64,000 nt of DNA from assembly GCF_002127545.1 (NCBI RefSeq), contig NZ_MUBK01000012.1, positions 1 to 64,000 of the forward strand, read 5' to 3'. How positions within the stretch are numbered: the first letter of the stretch is position 1; the number at the start of each line of letters is the position of its first letter. Positions 55,811 to 64,000 of the stretch are shown in pieces. The DNA is from Xenorhabdus beddingii. GTDB taxonomy: Bacteria; Pseudomonadota; Gammaproteobacteria; Enterobacterales; Enterobacteriaceae. The position numbers and the translations under genes were made by a program. Below the pieces are notes generated by a model. That model searched no databases. It saw only the letters and a list, made by a program, of their open reading frames with translations, and had not been told where the DNA came from.

Positions 55811-56632
55811 TTACGCTCTAAATTCACCATTGAAAAAAACATTGGAATTTTCTATTGAGGATTTTTTGTTTTTAAGAATAAAATCATCAAAAGCGCTTTT
55901 TATTTCTGGATTTTCTAAGGCTTGATAATCAAATAATGCAACACAGGTGGAGTAAGTAAATTCGACATTAACATTTTCACTGGAAGCACAATTTGATGTC
56001 ACTTCTGAGTTGGTTCTGTCAAAATCTATTTGATAGAGTTTCATTTTGGGAACATACACAACTTGATCATCAACTTCCATGACCTCAATAATACTCGCCA
56101 ATGTGAGAGTGGAGTAATGGTCATTATTCCGCTTTAAGCCCATTCTTATGGCTTCTCCCTGTTTTTGCAGAAAATCAGCGAAGTTTTTCAGGCCGGGAGA
56201 GTATGTATTCAAAATAATATCCATGATGAGTTGGAGTAAATTTGTCGCAATGGAAAAACCTTTCATCTCATGCTGATAAGTTTGACTTTCGATATTTCGA
56301 ATACTCATCAATGGCAGTTTTGCCATGATGTCTCCCCAAAATTGAATATCTGTTTTATATTTTGAACCATGATGTTCAGCATATCTGGTTATATAGTCAG
56401 CGACTATTGAGGAAAGGGATATTTGTGTTTTCTTGATATCATTTAATTGTTGCATGACCCCGGTTTTATCAGCAAGCTGCGAAGTAATAATAAATTGGAC
56501 AAGGCCATCTGTGTCGCTAAATCGATAATCTGACAAGGAAAATTTGTCACTGATACTGGCAGAAAAAAACGTATCCGCCTGTTGTATGTCACATAAATAA
56601 TCTTGGTTTTTTTCATCTGTTTTTACATTCAT
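55811..56632 (-). CDS. Hypothetical protein of the cysB-acnA island
   Basis: 273 residues, starting MNVKTDEKNQDYLCDIQQAD; family not recognised. The middle (residues 65-170) is predominantly helical with hydrophobic stretches (GFSIATNLLQLIMDIILNTY) and amphipathic ones (FADFLQKQGEAIRMGLKR). The C-terminal 100 residues look beta-rich (VYVPKMKLYQIDFDR, VNVEFTYSTCVALFDYQA). No N-terminal signal. A helix-then-beta layout occurs in some pore-forming toxins, but nothing specific supports that. It is AT-rich compared with cysB and acnA. ATG preceded by GGAGAATGAGTT. Confidence 0.55.
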   Translation of the reverse strand: MNVKTDEKNQDYLCDIQQADTFFSASISDKFSLSDYRFSDTDGLVQFIITSQLADKTGVMQQLNDIKKTQISLSSIVADYITRYAEHHGSKYKTDIQFWGDIMAKLPLMSIRNIESQTYQHEMKGFSIATNLLQLIMDIILNTYSPGLKNFADFLQKQGEAIRMGLKRNNDHYSTLTLASIIEVMEVDDQVVYVPKMKLYQIDFDRTNSEVTSNCASSENVNVEFTYSTCVALFDYQALENPEIKSAFDDFILKNKKSSIENSNVFFNGEFRA

Positions 56633-56925
56633 AACTCATTCTCCAATCTCAAATGAACACACCGAATACCTAGAATATACCCTCGATTTTTCGCAGTGTA
56701 ATTTGAAATTTATTAGCCAGAATAACACTAAGGACTTTAGGGACAATCCAGACAGTCTCTTATGTGATGAATAAAACATATCTACTTTAGGGATGCATCA
56801 CCAAAATTTGTCAATAAATGAGGATTTACAGAGGATTGGCAAAATGTGTGGTCATTGAACAACAAATGTTCGCTTATATGTTATGTTTAATGTTGTCGCT
56901 GATCATAATAAGAAATGGAGGAGTT

Positions 56926-59631
56926 ATGTCGTTTAAATTGAAAACGGACTGTGCTTTAACACTCTCTATCAGTAGCAAATCGATTGAGGGTGGGATCATT
57001 GGCAGTAAAACCTATCACTATTACAGCTTGCCTTTGTTATCTGAACGATTGGGTGGTATTTCTCGTCTGCCCAAGTCTCTGAAGGTTCTCCTTGAAAATC
57101 TTCTGCGCAATATTGATGGTGAATCCGTTGTGGAAGATGATTTGAAAGCGCTGGTGGAATGGCAGAGAAACGGCCATGCAGATAGAGAGATTGCCTATCG
57201 TCCGGCTCGTGTGCTAATGCAGGATTTTACCGGTGTGCCTGCTGTAGTGGATCTCGCCGCCATGCGAGAAGCGGTGTTGAAGCTCGGCGGAAATGTAGAA
57301 CAAGTTAACCCGTTATCCCCGGTTGATCTGGTTATTGACCATTCGGTAATGGTGGATAAATTTGGTACAGGGCAGGCATTTGCAGAAAACGTACAGATTG
57401 AAATGGAACGTAATTATGAACGTTATCTGTTCTTGCGCTGGGGGCAAAAGGCATTTAATCGCTTCCGCGTTGTACCGCCCGGAACTGGGATCTGCCATCA
57501 GGTTAACCTTGAATACCTGGGTAAGGCAGTTTGGTATGAGGAACAGGAGGGTAAATATTTTGCTTATCCTGATACGCTGGTTGGGACGGATTCCCACACC
57601 ACGATGATTAATGGGTTAGGGGTTCTGGGATGGGGGGTTGGGGGCATTGAGGCCGAAGCTGCCATGTTGGGGCAGCCGGTTTCTATGCTAATCCCGGATG
57701 TGGTTGGTTTTAAATTAACCGGAAAATTGCAGGAAGGGATCACGGCAACCGACCTGGTACTCACAGTGACCCAAATGTTGCGTAAACATGGGGTTGTCGG
57801 AAAATTTGTTGAATTCTACGGGAATGGGTTATCTGATTTGCCCTTGGCAGACCGGGCAACCATCGCCAATATGGCGCCTGAATATGGCGCAACCTGTGGT
57901 TTCTTTCCCGTTGATGACATTACATTGGGTTATATGCGGTTAACCGGGCGCAAAGAAGAAGAAATTGCGTTGGTTGAAACCTACAGCAAGACTCAGGGAC
58001 TATGGCGTAATTCAGGGGATGAACCCATTTTCACCAGCACGCTGGAGTTAAATATGTCAACCGTTGGGGCCAGTTTAGCCGGGCCAAAACGTCCTCAGGA
58101 TCGGGTGGCGCTGGGAAATGTACCACAGGCTTTCCAGTCTGCCATGGAGCTGGATATTCACAAAACCCAACAACATTCATCGTCAGTCACCGTCACCCTG
58201 GATGATCAAACCTTTTCTCTGCTGGATGGTGCTGTGGTTATTGCGGCCATTACATCCTGTACAAATACGTCTAATCCCACTGTACTGATGACCGCAGGCT
58301 TACTGGCTAAAAAGGCGGTTGAAAAAGGTTTGCAACGTCAACCCTGGGTAAAAACCTCACTGGCTCCTGGCTCAAAGGTTGTGACAGATTATCTGGAGCT
58401 GGCCGGTTTCATGCCATATCTGGAGAAACTTGGCTTTAATCTGGTGGGATATGGCTGTACTACCTGTATCGGGAATTCAGGGCCATTGCCTGACCCCATT
58501 GAAGCAGCGATTAAACAATCGGATCTGACTGTAGGGGCGGTACTTTCCGGTAACCGAAATTTTGAGGGGCGCATTCATCCATTGGTACAAACAAACTGGT
58601 TGGCATCACCACCGCTGGTGGTGGCTTATGCTCTTTCCGGCAGTATGAAAAAGGATTTGATGCGGGAACCTATCGGGAAAGATCAACAGGGCAATGAGGT
58701 TTACTTGAAAGATATCTGGCCCAATAGTGCGGAAGTTGCAGAAGCGGTTGGAAAAGTCAGCACTGAAATGTTCCACAAAGAATACAATGCCGTATTTGAT
58801 GGTGATGAAAGCTGGCAATCGTTGAGCGTCGAAAGTTCAGCGACTTACTCCTGGCAGCCGGATTCCACTTATATACGGCATCCCCCATTTTTTAGTGACA
58901 TGACGGCTGAACCTAAACCGATTACCGATATTCATCAGGCCCACATTTTGGCGATCTTGGGGGATTCAGTTACGACCGATCATATTTCCCCTGCGGGAAA
59001 TATCAAGGCTGACAGCCCTGCCGGACGTTATTTGCAACAACATGGTGTTGCGCCCAAAGATTTTAACTCTTATGGCTCTAGACGCGGTAACCATGAAATT
59101 ATGATGCGAGGCACATTTGCCAATATTCGCATTCGCAATGAAATGGTCTCTGGTATCGAAGGAGGATATACCCGTCATATTCCGTCACAATCTCAGCTAG
59201 CCATCTATGATGCTGCCATGCGTTATCAGGAAGAAAATATCCCATTGGCCATTATTGCGGGTAAAGAATACGGTTCAGGTTCGAGTCGTGACTGGGCTGC
59301 GAAAGGAACGAGGTTGTTGGGGGTCAGAGTTGTGATTGCCGAATCTTTCGAACGTATTCATCGTTCTAACCTTATTGGTATGGGAGTATTGCCGCTGGAA
59401 TTTCCTCAGGGTATCAGCCGTAAAACATTAAATTTAACCGGAGATGAGAAGATTGATGTTGTTGGGTTGGGAAACATTAAGCCCGGAGGGACAATGGCGG
59501 TGAAAATCACTGATGCCAATGGGCAGGAAATAGTGATGGATGCTCGTTGCCGAATTGATACAGGTACTGAACTGGCTTACTTCTATAATGGTGGCATTTT
59601 ACATTATGTGATCCGCAATATGTTGAAATAA
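56926..59631 (+). CDS. acnA: Aconitate hydratase A
   Basis: 901 residues (E. coli 891). GGAGG lies 5 bases before the ATG at 56926, so the in-frame start at 56818 is rejected. Cysteines for the 4Fe-4S cluster lie in ITSCTNTSNP and GCTTCIGNSGPLP. TYHYYSLPLLSERLGGISRL and AGKEYGSGSSRDWAAKGTRL are signatures. It interconverts citrate and isocitrate and is the stress-stable form. Confidence 0.96.
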   Translation: MSFKLKTDCALTLSISSKSIEGGIIGSKTYHYYSLPLLSERLGGISRLPKSLKVLLENLLRNIDGESVVEDDLKALVEWQRNGHADREIAYRPARVLMQDFTGVPAVVDLAAMREAVLKLGGNVEQVNPLSPVDLVIDHSVMVDKFGTGQAFAENVQIEMERNYERYLFLRWGQKAFNRFRVVPPGTGICHQVNLEYLGKAVWYEEQEGKYFAYPDTLVGTDSHTTMINGLGVLGWGVGGIEAEAAMLGQPVSMLIPDVVGFKLTGKLQEGITATDLVLTVTQMLRKHGVVGKFVEFYGNGLSDLPLADRATIANMAPEYGATCGFFPVDDITLGYMRLTGRKEEEIALVETYSKTQGLWRNSGDEPIFTSTLELNMSTVGASLAGPKRPQDRVALGNVPQAFQSAMELDIHKTQQHSSSVTVTLDDQTFSLLDGAVVIAAITSCTNTSNPTVLMTAGLLAKKAVEKGLQRQPWVKTSLAPGSKVVTDYLELAGFMPYLEKLGFNLVGYGCTTCIGNSGPLPDPIEAAIKQSDLTVGAVLSGNRNFEGRIHPLVQTNWLASPPLVVAYALSGSMKKDLMREPIGKDQQGNEVYLKDIWPNSAEVAEAVGKVSTEMFHKEYNAVFDGDESWQSLSVESSATYSWQPDSTYIRHPPFFSDMTAEPKPITDIHQAHILAILGDSVTTDHISPAGNIKADSPAGRYLQQHGVAPKDFNSYGSRRGNHEIMMRGTFANIRIRNEMVSGIEGGYTRHIPSQSQLAIYDAAMRYQEENIPLAIIAGKEYGSGSSRDWAAKGTRLLGVRVVIAESFERIHRSNLIGMGVLPLEFPQGISRKTLNLTGDEKIDVVGLGNIKPGGTMAVKITDANGQEIVMDARCRIDTGTELAYFYNGGILHYVIRNMLK

Positions 59632-59675
59632 TACCATAGGGAAGTGCAGTAACCGGATAAGCCATACTCAGAAAT

Positions 59676-59706
59676 AAAAACTGCGCCAATTCCGACGCAG
59701 TTTTTT
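59676..59706. terminator. Bidirectional terminator between acnA and ribA
   Basis: AAAAACTGCG (59676-59685), CCAATTCCGA loop, CGCAGTTTTTT (59696-59706), between convergent genes. Confidence 0.85.
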
Positions 59707-59747
59707 ATGATAGGCAACAATGTATTACTTTAATAATACGCTGGCAT

Positions 59748-60350
59748 TTATTTGAGTAACAAGTGCCCCATCCGGCTGGCTTTGGTATCCAGGTAGTAAG
59801 CGTTTTTGGGATTTCTGCCTACAATCAGGGGAACTCGTTCGATGATATTAATGCCTGCTTCTATCATGATCTCAACTTTTTTCGGGTTGTTGGTCAGAAG
59901 GCGGATGGCATGAACATTCAACAGCTTATACATGTCTGAGCAAAGGGTAAAATCTCTCTCATCAGCAGCGAAACCTAACTGATGGTTAGCTTCGACGGTA
60001 TCAATTCCCTGATCTTGTAAGGCATAGGCGCGGATTTTATTCAGTAGGCCAATATTGCGGCCTTCCTGACGGTGGTATAGCAGTATGCCACGGCCTTCTT
60101 GACTAATTTGCGATAGGGCGGCTTCTAATTGGAAGCCACAGTCGCACCTTAGACTGAACAAGGCATCCCCTGTCAGGCATTCTGAGTGGATCCGTGATAA
60201 TACCGGCTTATCACCGGAGATATCACCGAAAACAAGGGCAACATGGTCGCGGCCTGTTTCGATTTCTTCAAATCCAATCATTAGAAATTCGCCCCATGGC
60301 GTAGGTAATTTTGCTTCAGCTACTCGTTTTAGCTGTATTTTAGTTTTCAT
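59748..60350 (-). CDS. ribA: GTP cyclohydrolase II
   Basis: 200 residues. Zinc cysteines lie in [18 protein letters not shown], followed by the GTP-binding [20 protein letters not shown]. It opens GTP to start riboflavin synthesis. In E. coli pgpB follows divergently; here it is absent. Confidence 0.97.
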   Translation of the reverse strand: MKTKIQLKRVAEAKLPTPWGEFLMIGFEEIETGRDHVALVFGDISGDKPVLSRIHSECLTGDALFSLRCDCGFQLEAALSQISQEGRGILLYHRQEGRNIGLLNKIRAYALQDQGIDTVEANHQLGFAADERDFTLCSDMYKLLNVHAIRLLTNNPKKVEIMIEAGINIIERVPLIVGRNPKNAYYLDTKASRMGHLLLK

Positions 60351-60762
60351 ATGTTGATTTGGCTCGTCATAAATATGGCAGTAATCAGAATAATCTCGGT
60401 TGAGAAATCAACTAAAAACACGAAAAAATTTTTCTGATTACAACACACGCATGAGGCGCCATTATAACAGAATTTATTAATGTGCATGGATATAAAGCGC
60501 CGATTATTCAATCATAAGTATCCTATTAGCATGCTAGACTATAAGCTGATTTTTGCGGATGTACTGTGTCACAGTGTCAGCTTGTTTGGAAAAAAAGGTA
60601 GGATTTAGCGCAATCAAGTAGAATAATGTCACAAAAAGAGGGAAATCAGCGCCTATTGCAATAAATTGCTTCCTCTGCGTAGATGAGAAATGCTAATTTA
60701 ACACGCCAGTGTGTCTGTAGTTTGGCATAATTAATCAGCAACAATAGATAACAGGAAGAAAT
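60351..60762. other. Intergenic region between ribA and lapA
   Basis: 412 bp with no credible gene on either strand; E. coli has pgpB at this position. It must hold divergent promoters of ribA and lapA. No pgpB remnant was seen by eye. Confidence 0.5.
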
Positions 60763-61077
60763 GTGAAATATTTTCTGATTTTATTACTGGCACTGGTTGT
60801 TTTTGTTATCTCAGTAACTCTGGGAGCAAATAATAATCAGATAGTGACATTTAATTATTTGATTGCCAAAGGTGATTATTCTGTATCCACATTACTGGCT
60901 GTGTTATTCGCTGTCGGTTTCGTCCTCGGCTGGGGGATTTGTGGAGCATTTTACTTGCGCGCCTGTGTTTCCCTTCGACGTGCGAAACGTAAAATCAAAC
61001 GCCTGGAAACCCAGTTGGAACAGCCACCTGAGTCATCCGCAAAAGCCGTATCGACTGTAGCCTTAAAAAAGGAATAA
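60763..61077 (+). CDS. lapA: Lipopolysaccharide assembly protein A
   Basis: 104 residues, GTG start with AGGAAG upstream. Two membrane helices (FLILLLALVVFVISVTLG, STLLAVLFAVGFVLGWGI) and a C-terminal coiled segment (RRAKRKIKRLETQLEQ). With LapB it regulates LpxC turnover through FtsH. It ends 6 bp before lapB. Confidence 0.94.
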   Translation: MKYFLILLLALVVFVISVTLGANNNQIVTFNYLIAKGDYSVSTLLAVLFAVGFVLGWGICGAFYLRACVSLRRAKRKIKRLETQLEQPPESSAKAVSTVALKKE

Positions 61078-61083
61078 TTCTCC

Positions 61084-62253
61084 ATGTTAGAGCTGTTGTT
61101 TCTGTTGCTTCCCATTGCTGCCGCCTATGGCTGGTATATGGGGCGCAGAAGTGCTCAACAAGATAAACAGCAATCTGCTGATCGTCTTTCCCGTGAATAT
61201 GTTGATGGTGTTAACTTCTTACTCTCCAATCAGCAGGATAAAGCGGTAGATTTATTTCTTGATATGCTGAAAGAGGATAGTTCTGCATTTGAAGCGCATT
61301 TAACACTGGGAAATCTATTTCGTTCCCGTGGTGAAGTTGAAAGAGCTATCCGTATTCACCAATCCCTAATGGAAAGTGCCTCCCTGACGTTTGAACAACG
61401 TTTACTTTCGATTCAACAACTTGGTCGGGATTATATGGCTGCCGGAGTCTATGATCGAGCCGAAAACATGTTCATTCAGTTGGTTGATGAAACTGACTTC
61501 CGTGAAAACGCCTTCAATTCTTTGTTAACTATCTATCAGTCAACCAGTGATTGGAATAAAGCGATCGAAATCGCCGAAAAGCTGGTCAAACTGGGTAAAC
61601 ACCACTTCCGTGAAGACATTGCTCATTTTTACTGTGAGCTGGCGCTGCAATCTATGGGCAATGATGATCTTAGCGATGCTATCGGTCATCTGAATAAAGC
61701 GGCGCAGGCAGACAAAAATTGTGCTCGTGTTTCAATCATGTTTGGTCGTATCTATATGGCGCAGGGCGAATATGCCAAAGCGACTGACGCACTGAAACGT
61801 ATTCTCGAACAGGATAAACAGGTCATCAGTGAATCTCTGCCAATGCTGCAAGAGTGTTACCAGCATTTATCTCAGCCGGAAGAATGGGAAGCCTTTGTCC
61901 AACGCTGTGTAGATGAAAACTGTGGAGCCATTGCAGAACTTCATATGGCTGATATTATTGAGAAAAAAGAAGGGCGTGATGTAGCCCAGAATTATATTAA
62001 CCGTCAGTTGGAGCGTCATCCGACGATGAGGGTTTTTTATCGCTTGATGGACTACCATCTGGCAGATGCAGAAGAAGGGCGAGCTAAAGAAAGTTTGATC
62101 CTTTTGCGTAATATGGTCGGTGAACAAATCCGGACAAAACCTGATTATCGATGCCATAAATGTGGCTTTACTTCCCGCTCGTTATATTGGCACTGTCCAT
62201 CATGTCGCTCATGGGATTCGATTAAACCGATCCGGGGCTTGGATGGTCAGTGA
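61084..62253 (+). CDS. lapB: Lipopolysaccharide assembly protein B
   Basis: 389 residues. An N-terminal membrane anchor (LLFLLLPIAAAYGWYMGRRS) is followed by tandem TPR helices (FEAHLTLGNLFRSRGEVERA) and a C-terminal rubredoxin-like knuckle (YRCHKCGFTSRSLYWHCPSC). It delivers LpxC to FtsH and coordinates LPS synthesis. Confidence 0.96.
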   Translation: MLELLFLLLPIAAAYGWYMGRRSAQQDKQQSADRLSREYVDGVNFLLSNQQDKAVDLFLDMLKEDSSAFEAHLTLGNLFRSRGEVERAIRIHQSLMESASLTFEQRLLSIQQLGRDYMAAGVYDRAENMFIQLVDETDFRENAFNSLLTIYQSTSDWNKAIEIAEKLVKLGKHHFREDIAHFYCELALQSMGNDDLSDAIGHLNKAAQADKNCARVSIMFGRIYMAQGEYAKATDALKRILEQDKQVISESLPMLQECYQHLSQPEEWEAFVQRCVDENCGAIAELHMADIIEKKEGRDVAQNYINRQLERHPTMRVFYRLMDYHLADAEEGRAKESLILLRNMVGEQIRTKPDYRCHKCGFTSRSLYWHCPSCRSWDSIKPIRGLDGQ

Positions 62254-62335
62254 CACGGTTTGACTCCAGACATGTTTCTCTTCATCAGTAATTCAAGTAG
62301 TAATTCAATTCATTAGTAAATGAAAGGGCCTAAAA

Positions 62336-63076
62336 ATGACCTCCTGCACAGCTCAAATTTTAGATAAACAGATTGACTCGCCTGTTATCGTTGCACTGGA
62401 TTATGACAACCAGCGTGCAGCGCTGGAATTTGTCGATAAGATTGACCCACAATCCTGTCGTCTGAAAGTGGGTAAAGAGATGTTTACGCTGTATGGCCCA
62501 CAATTTGTTCAGGCACTGCATCAGCGTGGTTTTGAGGTATTTTTGGATCTCAAATTCCATGACATTCCCAATACAACGGCAAGAGCGGTTGCGGCGGCGG
62601 CTGAATTGGGTGTCTGGATGGTCAATATTCATGCCGGTGGTGGCGCGAGAATGATGACGGCGGCGAAAGAAGCATTATTGCCTTACGGTAAGAATGCCCC
62701 ACTGTTGATTGCTGTCACAGTATTGACCAGCATGGAACAATCTGACCTGTTGGACGCTGGGATTAATGCGACTCCGGCACAGCACGCTGAGCGTCTGGCA
62801 TTATTAACAAAACAGTGTGGCTTGGATGGCGTGGTTTGCTCTGCGCATGAAGCACAGCAATTGAAAGCGGTGTGCGGACAGGCATTCCAGCTTGTGACAC
62901 CGGGGATCCGTCCTGAAGGGGCAGATGCGGGCGATCAGCGTCGTATCATGACTCCGCCTCAGGCCGTTCAGGTCGGGGTGGATTATATGGTGATCGGGCG
63001 TCCGATTACTCGTGCGGAAAATCCGGCACTGGCATTACAGCAGATTAATCAATCTATTGGGATCGTTCATGGATAA
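62336..63076 (+). CDS. pyrF: Orotidine 5'-phosphate decarboxylase
   Basis: 246 residues. The catalytic motif [18 protein letters not shown] is intact, with [20 protein letters not shown] and the phosphate loop [12 protein letters not shown]. It makes UMP. It overlaps yciH by 8 bp, as in E. coli. Confidence 0.97.
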   Translation: MTSCTAQILDKQIDSPVIVALDYDNQRAALEFVDKIDPQSCRLKVGKEMFTLYGPQFVQALHQRGFEVFLDLKFHDIPNTTARAVAAAAELGVWMVNIHAGGGARMMTAAKEALLPYGKNAPLLIAVTVLTSMEQSDLLDAGINATPAQHAERLALLTKQCGLDGVVCSAHEAQQLKAVCGQAFQLVTPGIRPEGADAGDQRRIMTPPQAVQVGVDYMVIGRPITRAENPALALQQINQSIGIVHG

Positions 63077-63392
63077 TCATTCTCGCTTGGTTTACTCGAC
63101 GGAGGGTGGTCGTATCCGGGAAGAAAACGTTAAACCCGTTCGTCCGAAAGGTGATGGTATTGTACGTATACAGCGTCAAACGAGTGGACGTAAGGGGAAA
63201 GGCGTTTGCATTATCACGGGCATTGATGCTGATGATCAAACACTCACCAAGCTGGCTGCCGAATTGAAGAAAAAATGTGGGTGTGGCGGTTCAGTCAAAG
63301 ACGGTGAAATCGAGATTCAGGGCGATAAACGTGACTTGCTGAAGCAGCTTTTAGAAGCGAAAGGCATGAAAGTGAAATTGGCGGGAGGTTAA
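63069..63392 (+). CDS. yciH: Stress response translation factor YciH (SUI1/eIF1 family)
   Basis: 107 residues from [20 protein letters not shown]; the in-frame start at 63012 lies within pyrF and is rejected. [20 protein letters not shown] and [20 protein letters not shown] are the SUI1 fold. The E. coli homologue acts on translation initiation under stress. Confidence 0.95.
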   Translation: MDNHSRLVYSTEGGRIREENVKPVRPKGDGIVRIQRQTSGRKGKGVCIITGIDADDQTLTKLAAELKKKCGCGGSVKDGEIEIQGDKRDLLKQLLEAKGMKVKLAGG

Positions 63393-63410
63393 GTCGGGTT
63401 TCCCGCCTGA

Positions 63411-63442
63411 CAGGCTATGCAGCAAGTGCGCTGTATAGCCTG
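63411..63442 (+). terminator. Hairpin terminator after yciH
   Basis: CAGGCTATGCAGC, AAGTGC loop, GCTGTATAGCCTG (one G-T pair), preceded by a GGCGGGA/TCCCGCC pair at 63381-63407. It lies between convergent genes. Confidence 0.6.
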
Positions 63443-63479
63443 CAAATATCGATATCCCGCAAAGAATTATGCCCTGCGT

Positions 63480-64000
63480 TCATTCCGCTTCTTTATTTTG
63501 AATCATGATACGTGCAGCCTCAGCCAATACATCAGGTCGGGCGCTGGCATTTTGGTTATTTGGCTGAGTAAAGTAAGTAACCAAAACCCATGGAGAACGG
63601 TTTTTTGTTGGCCAAATTACGGCTATGTCATTTGTTGTACCATAATTGCAACGCCCGGTTTTATCTCCTACCACCCAATCTTTTGGTACACCGGCACGAA
63701 TGCTGGCACCACCTGTCGTATTTCCTTTTAGCCACCCAACTAATTGTTCACGCTGTATCGTCGCCAGGATATTTCCCAATGCCAAATGATATAGGCTGTT
63801 CGCCATACTTTGTGGTGTTGACGTATCACGTTCATCTCCCGGTATAGCCGTGTTTAATTCAGGTTCTTTACGATCGAGACGAAAGTGATGGTCGCCGATA
63901 GTACGGGCGAATTTGGTCACTTCATGTGGGCCGCCCAATTGGTTAAGGAGAAGGTTCATCGCTGCATTATCACTATATTGTAGTGTTGCGGCGCTCAGTT
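63480..64000 (-). CDS. Class A beta-lactamase, C-terminal two thirds (5' end outside window)
   Basis: The frame is open to the right edge (173 codons visible). The SDN motif lies at YSDNAAMN. The omega-loop glutamate is in [23 protein letters not shown] lies in [20 protein letters not shown]. The chain closely parallels CTX-M and related chromosomal enzymes ([20 protein letters not shown]). After KTG the residues are Arg-Cys-Asn where CTX-M has Ser-Gly-Asp, so a Cys occupies the position equivalent to 238. It hydrolyses beta-lactams in the periplasm; spectrum cannot be told without Ser70 and residue 69. Confidence 0.92.
   Translation of the reverse strand, partial: LSAATLQYSDNAAMNLLLNQLGGPHEVTKFARTIGDHHFRLDRKEPELNTAIPGDERDTSTPQSMANSLYHLALGNILATIQREQLVGWLKGNTTGGASIRAGVPKDWVVGDKTGRCNYGTTNDIAVIWPTKNRSPWVLVTYFTQPNNQNASARPDVLAEAARIMIQNKEAE

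Noticed and set aside
56818-56925. 36-codon N-terminal extension of acnA
   Set aside because: It is not conserved, and a strong GGAGG site 5 bases before the ATG at 56926 marks the real start.

Overview
The window looks like a chromosomal segment of an enterobacterial insect/nematode associate, most likely Xenorhabdus (Photorhabdus/Morganellaceae is the alternative). The long conserved gene strings are those of the E. coli fadR-min and tonB-trp-topA-pyrF regions. They are interrupted by AT-rich accessory blocks and by ERIC-type palindromic repeats of the kind common in Xenorhabdus and Photorhabdus. The genus is inferred from protein resemblance and layout; no search was run.

Layout. 1-2.4 kb is accessory: the 3' end of an intimin/invasin-like adhesin, a vapBC toxin-antitoxin pair with a perfect 44-bp palindromic operator, an orphan hypothetical gene and a decayed BrnA-like antitoxin remnant, bracketed by two copies of the dsbB 3' end. 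2.4-19.1 kb carries dsbB, nhaB, fadR, an O-methyltransferase/FAD-oxidoreductase pair where E. coli has ycgB, then dadA-dadX, rnd, a rhomboid protease, minEDC, ycgL, an MltB-type transglycosylase, ycgM and ycgN. 19.3-20 kb holds a DUF2622 (GhoS-like) gene followed by a 27-residue membrane peptide. 20.5-29.1 kb is a type VI secretion cargo module: a lone tssF, vgrG with a C-terminal extension, a VRR-NUC-type nuclease effector, a DUF3396 immunity gene, PAAR and a DKNYY-repeat gene. Identical 22-bp terminator sequences flank it.

29.2-44.3 kb carries hslJ-ldhA, yciY, tonB with a Fur box, yciA, yciB, an inserted SulP transporter, yciC, ompW with a perfect FNR box, and the complete trp operon (trpE-G-D-CF-B-A) with trpL, attenuator and TrpR operator. 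44.4-54.3 kb carries yciV (rnm), yciO, rluB, btuR, yciK, sohB, yciN, topA and cysB. 54.4-56.6 kb is a second accessory island on the minus strand: a proline-rich protein with three PPxY motifs and an RG-rich tail, an N-terminally truncated PaiB-like gene and an unknown 273-residue protein. 56.9-63.4 kb returns to the backbone (acnA, ribA, lapA-lapB-pyrF-yciH; pgpB is absent). The right edge cuts a class A beta-lactamase gene.

The housekeeping parts cover tryptophan synthesis, D-alanine catabolism, division-site selection, LPS-assembly control and core nucleic-acid enzymes. The most unusual pieces are the PPxY/RG protein, the DUF2622 plus micro-membrane-peptide locus, the orphan tssF effector module, the methyltransferase/FAD pair and the beta-lactamase with Cys at the position equivalent to 238.
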